From NCBI RefSeq assembly GCF_900324475.1, contig NZ_LT992502.1:1054001-1118000 (forward strand): a stretch of 64,000 bases of DNA. The letters run 5' to 3'. Numbering within the stretch: the stretch's first letter is position 1; each line of letters begins with the position of its first letter. Below are positions 21,451-33,663 of the stretch, piece after piece. The position numbers and the translations under genes are program-made. The notes under the pieces were generated by a model. That model was given only the letters and a program-made list of their open reading frames with translations, was not told the origin of the DNA and did no database searches. This DNA is from Enterobacter bugandensis. GTDB taxonomy: Bacteria; Pseudomonadota; Gammaproteobacteria; Enterobacterales; Enterobacteriaceae.

Positions 21451-21472
21451 AAGGCCCGCATAAGCGGGCCTT
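21451..21472. terminator. Shared terminator, DUF3999 gene / tsaA
   Basis: Stem AAGGCCCGC (21451-21459), loop ATAA, GCGGGCCTT (21464-21472). On the minus strand it is followed by a run of six T, so it is strong for tsaA. On the plus strand the tail is only TTCTTC. It lies between the two convergent genes. Confidence 0.85.
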
Positions 21473-21490
21473 CTTCGTAAACCGTGCCGA

Positions 21491-22093
21491 TTACAGGCTG
21501 GATACGTTCTCAGACAGGTATTTAGCAACGCCGTCTGGGGACGCAGCCATACCTTCTTTACCTTTTTCCCACTGAGCCGGGCACACTTCGCCGTGCTCTT
21601 CGTGGAACTGCAGCGCGTCAACCATGCGCAGCATTTCGTCGATGTTACGGCCCAGCGGCAGATCGTTCACAACCTGGTGACGAACGATGCCGTTTGCGTC
21701 GATCAGGAAGGAACCGCGCAGCGCAACGCCAGCGTCCGGATGTTCGATACCGTAAGCCTGCTGGATTTCGCGTTTGATGTCCGCAACCATTGCGTATTTC
21801 ACCGCACCGATGCCGCCTTTGTCGACAGGGGTGTTACGCCATGCGTTGTGTACAAATTCAGAGTCGAAGGAGACGCCAACCACTTCCACGCCACGCTTCT
21901 GGAATTCTTCATAACGTTTGTCGAACGCGATCAGCTCAGACGGGCAAACGAAAGTGAAGTCCATTGGCCAGAAGAACAGAACGGTCGCTTTACCGTTGGT
22001 GTGCTGTTTGAAGTTGAAGTTTTCAACGATTTCACCGTTGCCCAGAACTGCTGCAGCTGTAAAATCCGGAGCCGGACGAGTTACCAGAACCAT
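21491..22093 (-). CDS. tsaA: Typical 2-Cys peroxiredoxin (TsaA/AhpC-like)
   Basis: A 200-residue thiol peroxidase that reduces hydrogen peroxide and organic peroxides. The peroxidatic cysteine is C50 in DFTFVCPSE, the conserved Arg lies in GSFLID-preceding LRGS, and the resolving cysteine is C171 in GEVCPAQW, so it is a typical 2-Cys enzyme and not the 1-Cys type. Salmonella has tsaA at the same position next to acpH, while E. coli K-12 lacks it. The electron donor (AhpF or thioredoxin) cannot be told from the sequence. An AGGAG ribosome site precedes the ATG. Confidence 0.9.
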   Translation of the reverse strand: MVLVTRPAPDFTAAAVLGNGEIVENFNFKQHTNGKATVLFFWPMDFTFVCPSELIAFDKRYEEFQKRGVEVVGVSFDSEFVHNAWRNTPVDKGGIGAVKYAMVADIKREIQQAYGIEHPDAGVALRGSFLIDANGIVRHQVVNDLPLGRNIDEMLRMVDALQFHEEHGEVCPAQWEKGKEGMAASPDGVAKYLSENVSSL

Positions 22094-22220
22094 ATGATTC
22101 TCCTGTAGATACTAAGGTTATTTGGAACGCAACGCGAGCCAGTATAGAGAGTGTTGGTGGATAAGACAAAGAGGTGGTGACAATCGTTCCGCCAGCTTTT
22201 ACCTATCAATGATCGTGCTG

Positions 22221-22802
22221 TCAGAGCTGCTTGTTTTTCGCCTGCGCCATCATGCGCGGATAGAACTGCCAGAATTGGCTCTCCAGCGCATCGTAATGCT
22301 CATCCAGGTCGTACCAGGAGTCGCGCAGCGCATCCAGCCGCGGGCGACGGCTCGCCATGCCATTCAAGACATTCTGGATAAAGTCCATCTCGCGATAGCG
22401 CTCCAGCCAGCGTTCCGACCACAGGTAGTTATTCAGATTCACAAAGCGCGGCGGCGAGTCGGGCAAAATGATCGACACCTGCTGGTGGGCGTAGCGCACA
22501 AACGCCGGCAACGGCATCTCCGGCGAGAGCTGTTCCCAGTGGCGAGACAGGAAGTGGTCCCACATCACGTCGAGCGTGATCGGCGCAACGCGGCGCGTTT
22601 CAGGGCGAAACCACGCTTTCGCTTCCGTCACCTCGGGCAGATTATCAGTGATGACATCAATGCGGCGGTGCATAAAAATCCCGTCGACAACCTCGGGAGA
22701 ATACGCTTCAGCGGGGTTGCCGCGCACGAAATCGGCCAGCAAATTGCCGGAAAGGGAGCTGTCAGCGAGGTGAGCGAGATGCAGGTGAGCGAGAAAATTC
22801 AT
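22221..22802 (-). CDS. acpH: Acyl carrier protein phosphodiesterase
   Basis: Removes the 4'-phosphopantetheine arm from holo-ACP to regenerate apo-ACP. The 193-residue protein begins [14 protein letters not shown] and has the HD-like metal-site motifs of the family (LLADFVRGN near 21-29, MHRRID near 42, [12 protein letters not shown] near 77). The frame opens 13 codons earlier, but the ATG at 22802 gives the E. coli length. It is divergent from queA across about 92 bases. Confidence 0.94.
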   Translation of the reverse strand: MNFLAHLHLAHLADSSLSGNLLADFVRGNPAEAYSPEVVDGIFMHRRIDVITDNLPEVTEAKAWFRPETRRVAPITLDVMWDHFLSRHWEQLSPEMPLPAFVRYAHQQVSIILPDSPPRFVNLNNYLWSERWLERYREMDFIQNVLNGMASRRPRLDALRDSWYDLDEHYDALESQFWQFYPRMMAQAKNKQL

Positions 22803-22894
22803 GCGTTTTATTTGTCCAGTGGCGGCTAGTTGTTGCAGCAAAAGGGTGTGAGCACTAGACTATGCCGCCTGTTTTTAAGTCACGAGTATACGTC

Positions 22895-25146
<2,252 letters not shown>

Positions 25147-25168
25147 TATTAATAATGAGGGAATTTGA

Positions 25169-25501
25169 ATGAGCTTTTTTATTTCTGATGCGGTAGCGGC
25201 AACAGGTGCTCCGGCGCAGGGCAGCCCGATGTCTCTGATCCTGATGCTGGTTGTGTTCGGTCTGATCTTCTACTTCATGATCCTGCGCCCACAGCAGAAG
25301 CGTACCAAAGAGCACAAAAAGCTGATGGACTCCATCGCGAAAGGCGATGAAGTGCTGACCAACGGTGGTCTGGTCGGCCGCGTAACCAAAGTGGCTGAAA
25401 GCGGCTACATTGCTATCGCCCTGAACGACACCACTGAAGTGGTTATCAAACGTGACTTCGTAGCTGCCGTTCTGCCGAAAGGCACCATGAAGGCGCTGTA
25501 A
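25169..25501 (+). CDS. yajC: Sec translocon accessory subunit YajC
   Basis: A 110-residue inner-membrane protein with one membrane span (about 19-40) followed by the conserved cytoplasmic LRPQQKRTKEHKKLMDSI stretch. It associates with SecDF and YidC at the SecYEG translocon; its exact role is not settled. It is located 22 bases after tgt and 27 bases before secD, in the usual yajC-secD-secF order. Confidence 0.96.
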   Translation: MSFFISDAVAATGAPAQGSPMSLILMLVVFGLIFYFMILRPQQKRTKEHKKLMDSIAKGDEVLTNGGLVGRVTKVAESGYIAIALNDTTEVVIKRDFVAAVLPKGTMKAL

Positions 25502-25528
25502 TCCCAACTTTTCCCAAAGGGAACTGCC

Positions 25529-27376
25529 GTGTTAAACCGTTATCCTTTGTGGAAGTACATCATGCTGGTCGTCGTGATTATCGTCGGCCTGCTGTACGCG
25601 CTTCCCAACCTGTATGGTGAGGATCCGGCCGTTCAAATCACTGGCGCGCGCGGTGTCGCCGCCAGTGAGCAAACGCTGATCCAGGTCCAGAAAACGTTAC
25701 AAGAAGAAAAAATTACCGCTAAGTCTGTGGCTCTGGAAGAGGGTGCAATTCTTGCTCGCTTCGACACCACCGACACGCAGCTCCGCGCTCGCGAAGCGCT
25801 GATGGGCGTGCTGGGTGACAAATATGTCGTGGCGCTTAACCTTGCTCCTGCAACCCCTCGCTGGCTGGCTGCGCTGAACGCAGAGCCAATGAAGCTGGGT
25901 CTTGACCTGCGTGGCGGCGTTCACTTCCTGATGGAAGTGGATATGGATACCGCGCTCGGCAAGCTGCAGGAACAGAATATCGACAGCCTGCGCAGCGATC
26001 TGCGCGACAAAGGCATCCCATACACTACCGTGCGTAAAGAAGATAACTACGGCATGAGCATCACGTTCCGCGACAGCGCGGCGCGCGATCAGGCTGTAGA
26101 TTACCTGACCCAACGTCACCGTGACCTGGTGATCACCTCTCAGGGCAGTAACCAGCTGCGTGCGGTGATGACCGATGCGCGTCTGAAAGAAGCGCGTGAA
26201 TATGCCGTTCAGCAGAACATCAACATTCTGCGTAACCGTGTAAACCAGCTGGGCGTGGCTGAGCCGCTGGTACAGCGTCAGGGTGCTGACCGTATCGTGG
26301 TTGAACTGCCGGGTATCCAGGATACCGCGCGTGCGAAAGAGATCCTCGGTGCGACCGCGACGCTGGAATTCCGTCTGGTGAACTCCAATGTCGATCAGTC
26401 TGCCGCGGCGTCTGGCCGTATTCCGGGTGACTCCGAAGTGAAACAGACCCGTGAAGGTCAGCCGGTTGTGCTGTACAAGCGCGTGATCCTGACCGGTGAC
26501 CACATCACCGACTCCACTTCAAGCCAGGATGAGTACAACCAGCCGCAGGTTAACATCTCGCTGGATAGCGCGGGTGGTAACATCATGTCTAACTTCACCA
26601 AGGACAACATCGGCAAACCGATGGCGACCCTGTTCGTGGAGTACAAAGACAGCGGTAAGAAAGATGCAAACGGCCGTGCGGTGCTGGTGAAAGAGGAAGA
26701 GGTGATTAACATCGCCAACATCCAGTCTCGTCTGGGTAACAGCTTCCGTATTACCGGTATTAGTAACCCGAACGAAGCGCGTCAGCTCTCGCTGCTGCTG
26801 CGTGCCGGTGCGCTGATTGCGCCAATTCAGATTGTTGAAGAACGTACCATTGGTCCAACTCTGGGTATGCAAAACATCCAGCAGGGTCTGGAAGCGTGTC
26901 TGGCCGGTCTGGCGGTCTCTATCCTCTTCATGATCTTCTTCTATAAGAAGTTCGGTCTGATTGCGACCTCCGCGCTGATCGCAAACCTGGTGCTGATCAT
27001 CGGCATTATGTCCCTGCTGCCGGGGGCGACGCTGACCATGCCGGGTATTGCGGGTATCGTTCTGACCCTTGCGGTGGCGGTCGACGCCAACGTACTGATT
27101 AACGAACGTATCAAAGAAGAGTTGAGCAATGGTCGCTCTGTTCAGCAGGCGATTGATGAAGGTTACAAAGGCGCGTTCAGCTCTATCTTCGATGCGAACG
27201 TAACAACACTGATTAAGGTTCTTATCCTGTATGCAGTGGGTACTGGCGCGATCAAAGGCTTTGCGATTACCACCGGTATCGGTGTCGCAACGTCAATGTT
27301 TACCGCTATTGTCGGCACCCGTGCCATCGTGAACCTGCTGTACGGCGGCAAGCGCGTCAAAAAGCTGTCTATCTGA
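25529..27376 (+). CDS. secD: Protein translocase subunit SecD
   Basis: An RND-type membrane protein that, with SecF, uses the proton gradient to help pull exported proteins into the periplasm. The 615-residue protein has a first membrane span (about 10-28), a large periplasmic P1 region, the [12 protein letters not shown] motif (near 122-133), and five more spans in the last 170 residues, including the conserved [20 protein letters not shown] segment (near 510-529) with the proton-relay Asp. The start is GTG at 25529, with AAAGGGA upstream. secF follows 10 bases later. Confidence 0.98.
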   Translation: MLNRYPLWKYIMLVVVIIVGLLYALPNLYGEDPAVQITGARGVAASEQTLIQVQKTLQEEKITAKSVALEEGAILARFDTTDTQLRAREALMGVLGDKYVVALNLAPATPRWLAALNAEPMKLGLDLRGGVHFLMEVDMDTALGKLQEQNIDSLRSDLRDKGIPYTTVRKEDNYGMSITFRDSAARDQAVDYLTQRHRDLVITSQGSNQLRAVMTDARLKEAREYAVQQNINILRNRVNQLGVAEPLVQRQGADRIVVELPGIQDTARAKEILGATATLEFRLVNSNVDQSAAASGRIPGDSEVKQTREGQPVVLYKRVILTGDHITDSTSSQDEYNQPQVNISLDSAGGNIMSNFTKDNIGKPMATLFVEYKDSGKKDANGRAVLVKEEEVINIANIQSRLGNSFRITGISNPNEARQLSLLLRAGALIAPIQIVEERTIGPTLGMQNIQQGLEACLAGLAVSILFMIFFYKKFGLIATSALIANLVLIIGIMSLLPGATLTMPGIAGIVLTLAVAVDANVLINERIKEELSNGRSVQQAIDEGYKGAFSSIFDANVTTLIKVLILYAVGTGAIKGFAITTGIGVATSMFTAIVGTRAIVNLLYGGKRVKKLSI

Positions 27377-27386
27377 GGAGTGCGTT

Positions 27387-28358
27387 GTGGCACAGGAATA
27401 TACTGTTGAACAATTGAACCACGGCCGTAAAGTCTGGGACTTTATGCGCTGGGACTACTGGGCCTTCGGCATTTCAGGTTTCCTGCTGATTCTGTCCATC
27501 GTCATTATGGGCGTGAAAGGCTTTAACTGGGGTCTCGATTTCACCGGTGGTACGGTCATCGAGATCTCCCTGGAAAAACCGGTCGATATGGACCAGATGC
27601 GCGAATCGCTGCAGAAAGCGGGCTTTGAAGAGCCGCTGCTGCAGAACTTCGGCAGCAGCCGCGACATCATGGTGCGTATGCCGCCGGTGCACGATGCCAA
27701 CGGCAGCCAGGAGCTGGGCAGCAAGGTCGTACAGGTCATTAACGAAACCACCAGCCAGAGCGCGGCGGTCAAGCGTATTGAGTTCGTCGGCCCGAGCGTG
27801 GGTGCGGACCTGGCGCAAACCGGCGCCATGGCGCTGCTGGTGGCGTTGATCTCCATCCTGGTGTACGTCGGTTTCCGCTTCGAGTGGCGACTGGCGGCCG
27901 GTGTGGTTATCGCCCTGGCGCACGACGTGGTGATCACCATGGGCATACTGTCTCTGTTCCACATTGAGATTGACCTGACCATCGTGGCATCCCTGATGTC
28001 CGTAATCGGTTACTCACTGAACGACAGTATCGTGGTATCTGACCGTATCCGTGAAAACTTCCGTAAGATCCGTCGCGGCACGCCGTACGAAATCTTTAAC
28101 GTGTCGTTGACCCAGACGCTGCATCGTACCTTGATCACCTCTGGTACTACCCTGATGGTGATCCTGATGCTGTTCCTCTTCGGTGGCCCGGTGCTGGAAG
28201 GCTTCTCGCTGACCATGCTGATCGGTGTCTCCATCGGTACGGCGTCGTCTATTTACGTGGCGTCCGCTCTGGCACTGAAACTTGGCATGAAGCGCGAGCA
28301 CCTGCTCCAGCAGAAGGTCGAGAAAGAAGGGGCGGATCAGCCGTCCATTCTGCCGTAA
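27387..28358 (+). CDS. secF: Protein translocase subunit SecF
   Basis: Partner of SecD in the SecDF export motor. The 323-residue protein has six membrane spans, the [12 protein letters not shown] motif (near 50-61) after the first span, and the conserved [19 protein letters not shown] segment (near 206-224). The start is GTG at 27387, with GAGGAG just upstream, 10 bases after secD. It is the last gene of the cluster and ends at a strong terminator. E. coli has yajD after secF; that gene is not found here. Confidence 0.98.
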   Translation: MAQEYTVEQLNHGRKVWDFMRWDYWAFGISGFLLILSIVIMGVKGFNWGLDFTGGTVIEISLEKPVDMDQMRESLQKAGFEEPLLQNFGSSRDIMVRMPPVHDANGSQELGSKVVQVINETTSQSAAVKRIEFVGPSVGADLAQTGAMALLVALISILVYVGFRFEWRLAAGVVIALAHDVVITMGILSLFHIEIDLTIVASLMSVIGYSLNDSIVVSDRIRENFRKIRRGTPYEIFNVSLTQTLHRTLITSGTTLMVILMLFLFGGPVLEGFSLTMLIGVSIGTASSIYVASALALKLGMKREHLLQQKVEKEGADQPSILP

Positions 28359-28381
28359 GGCGACGTTTAGCGCGTTATCGG

Positions 28382-28412
28382 AATCCCGGTCTGTTGACCG
28401 GGATTTTTTTTA
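28382..28412 (+). terminator. secF terminator
   Basis: Stem AATCCCGGT (28382-28390), loop CTGTTG, ACCGGGATT (28397-28405), followed by a run of T to about 28411. It closes the queA-secF transcription unit. Confidence 0.9.
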
Positions 28413-28415
28413 TCT

Positions 28416-28454
28416 GCTCCTGACAAACACTCCTGACAGTATGCTGTCAGGAGC
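28416..28454. promoter_or_regulatory. Palindromic operator before the VOC/WYL pair
   Basis: Perfect 10-bp inverted repeat CTCCTGACAG (28430-28439), TATG, CTGTCAGGAG (28444-28453). An extra direct copy CTCCTGACA lies at 28417-28425, which can itself pair with the right arm. It is about 47 bases before the VOC gene. Sites of this kind are typical of regulators that control their own operon; the neighbouring WYL regulator is the natural candidate. No T-run follows, so a terminator is unlikely. Confidence 0.6.
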
Positions 28455-28500
28455 CCTGCCGTAGACTCCTTCTGAACCCAAACAACAGGCAGGAGGATGT

Positions 28501-28866
28501 ATGAAAAGCGTAATTAACTGGTTTGAAATTCCGGTTTCGGATATGGATCGCGCCATCAAATTTTATGAGCCGGTGATGCAGCTCGCGCTGCGTCGCGAGA
28601 AAATGGACATTGCCGAGCTGGCGGTTTTCCCGCATGAGGATCCCGCCACCGGAGGAGCGCTGGCAAAATTTGACGGCGTTACGCCCTCTTTGCAGGGCGC
28701 TATTATTTACCTGCATACTGACAATCTGGCGGCCACGCTCGATCGCATTGCCTCTGCGGGCGGCGAGTGCGTGTTTGGCCCGCTGGAGCTGCCGCATGGT
28801 ATCGGCACTATCGCACTGTTTACCGACAGCGAGGGTAACCGCGTCGGCCTTCATCAACCTGCCTGA
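28501..28866 (+). CDS. VOC (glyoxalase-like) family protein
   Basis: A 121-residue protein of the vicinal oxygen chelate superfamily. The two beta-alpha-beta-beta-beta halves are visible: INWFEIPVSDMDRAIKFYEPVM at the start (here summarised as residues 5-26) and IIYLHTDNLAATLDRI in the second half. It ends TIALFTDSEGNRVGLHQPA (residues 102-120), which is common in VOC domains. Its substrate is unknown; small VOC proteins include glyoxalases, antibiotic-binding proteins and isomerases. It lies 14 bases before a WYL-domain regulator, which suggests a regulated two-gene unit. E. coli K-12 has neither gene here. Confidence 0.85.
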   Translation: MKSVINWFEIPVSDMDRAIKFYEPVMQLALRREKMDIAELAVFPHEDPATGGALAKFDGVTPSLQGAIIYLHTDNLAATLDRIASAGGECVFGPLELPHGIGTIALFTDSEGNRVGLHQPA

Positions 28867-28880
28867 GAGCGAATGACGTT

Positions 28881-29561
28881 ATGACCCGACGCGCTGACCG
28901 TTTGTTTCAGATTGTGCAAATCCTGCGGGGCAGGCGTCTGACAACGGCAGCGCATCTGGCGGACCGGCTTGGCGTGTCCGAGCGCACGGTCTACCGCGAT
29001 ATCCGCGACCTGTCGCTTTCCGGCGTGCCGGTGGAAGGCGAGGCGGGAAGCGGATATCGGCTGATGTCGGGTTTTGACCTGCCGCCGCTGATGCTGACAA
29101 ATAAGGAATCCGAAGCGCTGATGGTCGCGATTCGCCTGCTCAAAACCTGGGGAGGTGAATCGCTGTCGCGCGAGCTGGAGTCGGCCCAGGAGAAGGTGCT
29201 GGCTATTCTGCCCGAGGAGAGCCGCAGAAAGGCGGAGCAGACGCGGATCTACGCCCCGGATTTTTGCATGCAAAGCCACTCCCGCAGCGATTTTGACATG
29301 ATTCACCAGGCGATTTCCGCTCAGCGCGTATTGGCGCTGCATTATCGTGATGAAGCCGGGCTGCTCTCAAAACGTGAGGTACAGCCGCTGGGGTTGTTCT
29401 TCTGGGGGGAGCGCTGGCTGCTGGCGGCATGGTGTGAACGGCGCGATGACTACCGCTGTTTCCGGCTCGACCGGTGTCTCAATGTTGTAATGACGGAGAG
29501 GCGGTTCAGTGAGACTGCGGACAGGTCTTTGGCGGATTTTTTGCGCAAGGTGAAGCAGTAA
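28881..29561 (+). CDS. WYL-domain transcriptional regulator (YafY-like)
   Basis: A 226-residue regulator with an N-terminal DeoR-type HTH (RRADRLFQIVQILRGRR, then LADRLGVSERTVYRDI, about 27-42) and a WYL domain in the C-terminal half (residues about 140-215: VLALHYRD, PLGLFFWGERWLLAAWCERR, FRLDR). WYL domains sense small ligands or nucleic acid. It probably controls the preceding VOC gene through the palindrome at 28430-28453. The effector is unknown. The gene ends at the edge of a dispersed repeat that carries its terminator. Confidence 0.85.
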   Translation: MTRRADRLFQIVQILRGRRLTTAAHLADRLGVSERTVYRDIRDLSLSGVPVEGEAGSGYRLMSGFDLPPLMLTNKESEALMVAIRLLKTWGGESLSRELESAQEKVLAILPEESRRKAEQTRIYAPDFCMQSHSRSDFDMIHQAISAQRVLALHYRDEAGLLSKREVQPLGLFFWGERWLLAAWCERRDDYRCFRLDRCLNVVMTERRFSETADRSLADFLRKVKQ

Positions 29562-29659
29562 AAAGCCGGGTGGCGAGGTAAAAGCAAAACGGCAACGATG
29601 TTGCCGTTTTTTGTGTTTGCGCCCTCTCCCGTGGGAGAGGGAAGGGGTGAGGGCACCAG
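29561..29659 (+). repeat. Composite dispersed repeat, copy B (longest), with terminator stem
   Basis: The most complete copy. It has a REP-like head GCCGGGTGGCG (29565-29575), the link AGGTAAAAGC, a perfect stem AAAACGGCAAC (29586-29596)/GTTGCCGTTTT (29600-29610) with loop GAT and a T-run, then a second perfect stem CCCTCTCCC (29622-29630)/GGGAGAGGG (29633-29641), and the end GTGAGGGCACCAG (to 29659). It lies between the convergent WYL gene and tsx and can terminate both. Confidence 0.8.
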
Positions 29660-29679
29660 CCCGCACAATCCCGCACTGA

Positions 29680-30564
29680 TTAGAAGTTGTAACCCACGAC
29701 CAGGTAACCACCCCAGCCGGTAGAGCGGACGCTAAAGTCGCCGTTACCGAAGTTCAGGCTCGCGTCGTCGTTCCACTGGCCACCGTTGTGCCAGTAACGC
29801 GCAACAACAGAGTAGTGCCAGTGATCGTAGTTCAGCGCCAGGATGTGGCTGGAGGCGATGGAATCGTTGGTACGCGCTTTCTTGCCGTTCAGGTCACGGA
29901 AATCGTCGTCGCCCAGGTCTGAGCCCCAGTCAAAGTTAGTGAAACCGATGTAGCTCAGATTACCGCCCCACAGCTGGGTAATTGGCACGAAGTATTTCAC
30001 TTTGAAACGGTAGCCGTCCCACTCGTTTTCATTCGCTGCGCCGTAGTTCTGCCACTGGTATTTTGCATAAACGTTCAGGGACAGGCTCATTGGCAGGCCG
30101 GTGTCAATGTCAGTACCCAGACCCATATACCAGGTGCTCTGACGACCAGACTTATTGCGGCCCATGTCGTAGATGTAGTTGTTCGCGAAGTACCACTCTT
30201 TGAACGGACCAAACGCCAGGCTGGTACCGGTCAGTTTGTCGATGGAGAAGCGCGGTTCAATCTCCATGAACAGTGGGGAACCGTGGTTCCAGATACCTTT
30301 TGCATCGGTGTTACCACCGAAGAACACAGGCGCATCCATATAGCCGTAGAAATCAAACCAGTCTTTCTTGGCGAACGCTTCATATTCCAGGTAGGTATCG
30401 TTGCGGATCTGCGGTCCGAAACGGGTGTGGTAGCTGCCTACCACGTTAACGCTCTGGTGCCACCAGTCGGAGAGGTATTGTGGTTTCTCGTTTTCCGCTG
30501 CGTTAACAGTGAAAGAGGAGGACAGTGCCAGAACTGCACCGGCTGCGAGTAATGTTTTTTTCAT
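29680..30564 (-). CDS. tsx: Nucleoside-specific outer membrane channel Tsx
   Basis: A 12-stranded outer-membrane barrel that lets nucleosides and deoxynucleosides into the periplasm; in E. coli it is also a phage T6 and colicin K receptor. The 294-residue precursor has a 22-residue signal peptide ([22 protein letters not shown]) shown here only by its ends, MKKTLL and VNA, and closes with the aromatic C-terminus [10 protein letters not shown] typical of barrels. ATG at 30564 is preferred over one two codons earlier. The upstream region has a CRP-like palindrome and TTGCGT repeats, in line with CRP/CytR control. Confidence 0.96.
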   Translation of the reverse strand: MKKTLLAAGAVLALSSSFTVNAAENEKPQYLSDWWHQSVNVVGSYHTRFGPQIRNDTYLEYEAFAKKDWFDFYGYMDAPVFFGGNTDAKGIWNHGSPLFMEIEPRFSIDKLTGTSLAFGPFKEWYFANNYIYDMGRNKSGRQSTWYMGLGTDIDTGLPMSLSLNVYAKYQWQNYGAANENEWDGYRFKVKYFVPITQLWGGNLSYIGFTNFDWGSDLGDDDFRDLNGKKARTNDSIASSHILALNYDHWHYSVVARYWHNGGQWNDDASLNFGNGDFSVRSTGWGGYLVVGYNF

Positions 30565-30674
30565 AATCATGCCACTGATTGAAATTCCCTTCCGGGAGTG
30601 AAAAATGCGCGAATTGCGTTTCTAAATATTTCGTGTTTCTGCGGTGCCTATTATAGGAATCCCTGCTCACAAAA

Positions 30675-30735
30675 ATATGTGTTGTTTCACATATCTCTCA
30701 CACGCGTAATCGATTGCGTTCACGTTTGCGTACTT
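30675..30735 (-). promoter_or_regulatory. Putative CRP and CytR sites upstream of tsx
   Basis: ATATGTG (30675-30681), six bases, CACATAT (30688-30694) is a perfect 7-bp palindrome with CRP-like half-sites. Beyond it, TTGCGT occurs twice 12 bases apart (about 30714 and 30726), resembling the octamer repeats bound by CytR. In E. coli tsx is controlled by CRP, CytR and DeoR. The positions are plausible but not proven. Confidence 0.5.
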
Positions 30736-30798
30736 TAAACGGCCGGGATTGTAGCGGCAATCATTTCTGTTGCCAATCCATACGAAATGTAAATGTTA

Positions 30799-30820
30799 GC
30801 GGAGTGACATTTCACTCCGC
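30799..30820 (-). terminator. Hairpin after yajI
   Basis: Stem GCGGAGTGA (30799-30807), loop CATT, TCACTCCGC (30812-30820), just downstream of yajI on its strand. It lacks a T-run on the yajI strand, so it may be a weak terminator or an mRNA-end stabiliser. Confidence 0.5.
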
Positions 30821-30834
30821 TCAAAAGGAAGGGA

Positions 30835-31374
30835 TTACTGCGCGGCAGGTTGGATGTCGTGAATGCGGATAAAGCCTAACTGCTCAGGCGTAAGTCCGCT
30901 TAGCTGAAGTGGAATATCCACATCGCTGGGCGCTAACACGCTGGCCGGAGCGGTGAACAGCTGGTTCTTCACATTCACCTCCTGGTAGCTCTCCGTGGTG
31001 CCCTGGATCTGGCCCCACTCTACGGTGCCGCTGAAGGCGGGCAGCGGATCGTTGGACTCACCGTGAATACGTAATGTTGCGCGCGTACCATCCGCATTCG
31101 CCGCCACATTCACCAGAGACATCTTCAGCGTGCCAATCTGGCTATTAAGCAGGGCAGGCGTATTCGCTCCTGGCAGCAGATATACCCCGCTGGTGGATTT
31201 AGCGTTCAGCGCGTTTTGCTGGGTGATCTTCACCGTTTCTTTGTTCAGTTTGTCCATCGCCGTGTTGAGCGTATTCACGCTTTGTTTCATCTGGCGGACT
31301 TCGGTTTGCTGTGCACAGGCACTAAGGGTGAAGAGGCTCCCCACCAGTAAAATTTTCAGGTAACGTCTTGTCAT
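30835..31374 (-). CDS. yajI: Lipoprotein YajI (DUF3251)
   Basis: A 179-residue lipoprotein of unknown function. The signal peptide ends in the lipobox LSAC with the lipid-modified Cys at about residue 20 (LFTLSACAQQ), followed by a short heptad-like helix (VRQMKQSVNTLNTAMDKL, about 27-44) and a beta-rich domain. The residue after Cys is Ala, which does not give the Asp inner-membrane retention signal, so outer-membrane sorting is expected. The length equals E. coli YajI. It is divergent from nrdR. Confidence 0.92.
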   Translation of the reverse strand: MTRRYLKILLVGSLFTLSACAQQTEVRQMKQSVNTLNTAMDKLNKETVKITQQNALNAKSTSGVYLLPGANTPALLNSQIGTLKMSLVNVAANADGTRATLRIHGESNDPLPAFSGTVEWGQIQGTTESYQEVNVKNQLFTAPASVLAPSDVDIPLQLSGLTPEQLGFIRIHDIQPAAQ

Positions 31375-31514
31375 AGCGTTTATTCCTTGAAATGACGGAT
31401 CCCCATAATGGTAGCCAGCAACGTACCGCCAGACATAGATCCTTTATCTCAAAAAAGCTCCTCCTTTGTTGTCAGGCCAGATCAGGGTAAAATGAAAATC
31501 AGTTAACCAGATAA

Positions 31515-31976
<462 letters not shown>

Positions 31977-31980
31977 GCCC

Positions 31981-33084
31981 ATGCAGGATGAGAAGTACAT
32001 GGCGCGAGCCATGAAGCTGGCGCAGCGCGGTCGTTTTACCACCCATCCTAACCCCAACGTCGGGTGCGTTATCGTGAAAGATGGCGAGATCGTGGGGGAA
32101 GGGTTTCACTATCGCGCAGGCGAGCCGCATGCTGAAGTGCATGCCCTGCGTATGGCTGGGGAGAAAGCGCGAGGCGCGACGGCCTACGTGACGCTGGAGC
32201 CATGCAGTCACCACGGGCGCACGCCGCCGTGCTGTGAAGCGCTGATTGCGGCAGGGGTTTCGCGCGTGGTCGCCGCTATGCAGGATCCTAACCCGCAGGT
32301 GGCGGGCCGCGGCCTGTATCGTCTGCAACAGGAAGGGATCGACGTCAGCCACGGCCTGATGATGCAAGATGCGGAAGCCATCAACAAAGGCTTCCTGAAG
32401 CGCATGCGCACCGGCTTCCCGTTTATTCAGCTCAAGCTGGGCGCCTCGCTGGACGGGCGTACGGCAATGGCGAACGGTGAAAGCCAGTGGATCACCTCGC
32501 CGCAGGCAAGGCGCGATGTGCAACGTCTGCGCGCGCAAAGCCATGCTATCCTCACCAGCAGTGAAACCGTTCTGGCTGACGATCCGGCCATGACCGTGCG
32601 CTGGGATGAGCTGAATGCCGATACCCAGGCGCTTTATCCGCAGGAGAACCTGCGCCAGCCGCTGCGTATTATTATTGATAGCCAGAACCGCGTGACCCCG
32701 GAGCACCGCATCGTGCAGCAGCCGGGTGAAACCTGGATTGCGCGCACCAAAGAAGATACGCGCGAATGGCCGGAAGGCGTGCGCAGCATTATGGTGCCGG
32801 AGCATAACGGACATCTGGATCTCGTGGTGCTGATGATGTTGCTCGGCAAGCAGCAGGTGAACAGTATCTGGGTCGAAGCCGGTCCGACGCTCGCCGGCGC
32901 GCTGCTCCAGGCGGGGCTGGTGGATGAACTGCTCGTCTACGTTGCGCCTAAACTGTTAGGTCACGACGCGCGCGGACTGTTTGTGCTGCCTGGCCTTGAA
33001 AAACTGGCCGATGCACCGCAACTCACATTCAGCGAGATTCGTCCGGTGGGTCCGGATGTCTGCCTCCATGTAAAGACAGCGTAA
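31981..33084 (+). CDS. ribD: Riboflavin biosynthesis deaminase/reductase RibD
   Basis: Bifunctional enzyme of riboflavin synthesis: deaminates the pyrimidine made from GTP and then reduces its ribosyl side chain with NADPH. The 367-residue protein has an N-terminal cytidine-deaminase-like zinc site, H50-A-E52 with C75 and C84 (LEPCSHHGRTPPCC), and a C-terminal dihydrofolate-reductase-like domain from about residue 147 (KLGASLDGRTAMANGES). ATG at 31981 gives the E. coli length; an in-frame start 12 codons earlier lies inside nrdR. ribE follows after 87 bases. Confidence 0.97.
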   Translation: MQDEKYMARAMKLAQRGRFTTHPNPNVGCVIVKDGEIVGEGFHYRAGEPHAEVHALRMAGEKARGATAYVTLEPCSHHGRTPPCCEALIAAGVSRVVAAMQDPNPQVAGRGLYRLQQEGIDVSHGLMMQDAEAINKGFLKRMRTGFPFIQLKLGASLDGRTAMANGESQWITSPQARRDVQRLRAQSHAILTSSETVLADDPAMTVRWDELNADTQALYPQENLRQPLRIIIDSQNRVTPEHRIVQQPGETWIARTKEDTREWPEGVRSIMVPEHNGHLDLVVLMMLLGKQQVNSIWVEAGPTLAGALLQAGLVDELLVYVAPKLLGHDARGLFVLPGLEKLADAPQLTFSEIRPVGPDVCLHVKTA

Positions 33085-33171
33085 TTGCTCCCGAAATAGG
33101 GAAGCAGTGCGCAAAGTATTATGATAAAATCCGCCCCCCTGCGGGGCCAAATGAACCCGTAAAGGAAGAGT

Positions 33172-33642
33172 ATGAACATTATTGAAGCTGCTGTAGCTAC
33201 CCCGGACGCTCGCGTCGCCATCACCATTGCGCGTTTCAACAACTTCATCAACGATAGCCTGCTGGAAGGTGCGATTGACGCCCTGAAACGTATCGGCCAG
33301 GTTAAAGATGACAACATTACCGTTGTTTGGGTTCCAGGCGCTTATGAACTGCCACTGGCGGCGGGCGCGCTGGCGAAAACCGGTAAATACGACGCGGTGA
33401 TTGCGCTGGGTACCGTTATTCGTGGCGGCACTGCGCACTTCGAATACGTTGCGGGCGGTGCAAGCAACGGTCTGGCACACGTTGCGCAGGATGCTGAAAT
33501 TCCTGTCGCGTTCGGCGTGCTGACCACCGAAAGTATTGAACAAGCCATCGAACGTGCTGGCACCAAAGCCGGTAACAAAGGTGCAGAAGCTGCACTGACC
33601 GCGCTTGAAATGATCAATGTATTGAAAGCCATTAAGGCCTGA
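33172..33642 (+). CDS. ribE: 6,7-dimethyl-8-ribityllumazine synthase
   Basis: Condenses the ribitylamino-pyrimidine with 3,4-dihydroxybutanone 4-phosphate to lumazine, the step before riboflavin synthase. The 156-residue protein (also called RibH) has the conserved [15 protein letters not shown] (near 23-37), [12 protein letters not shown] (near 55-66) and [14 protein letters not shown] (near 81-94) motifs, with the active-site His in the last. It assembles into a 60-mer shell in E. coli. A GC-rich small hairpin lies about 30 bases before its ATG, and an AAAGGAAGAG ribosome site precedes it. Confidence 0.97.
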   Translation: MNIIEAAVATPDARVAITIARFNNFINDSLLEGAIDALKRIGQVKDDNITVVWVPGAYELPLAAGALAKTGKYDAVIALGTVIRGGTAHFEYVAGGASNGLAHVAQDAEIPVAFGVLTTESIEQAIERAGTKAGNKGAEAALTALEMINVLKAIKA

Positions 33643-33663
33643 TTTTTTTGTAAGGGGAATTCC

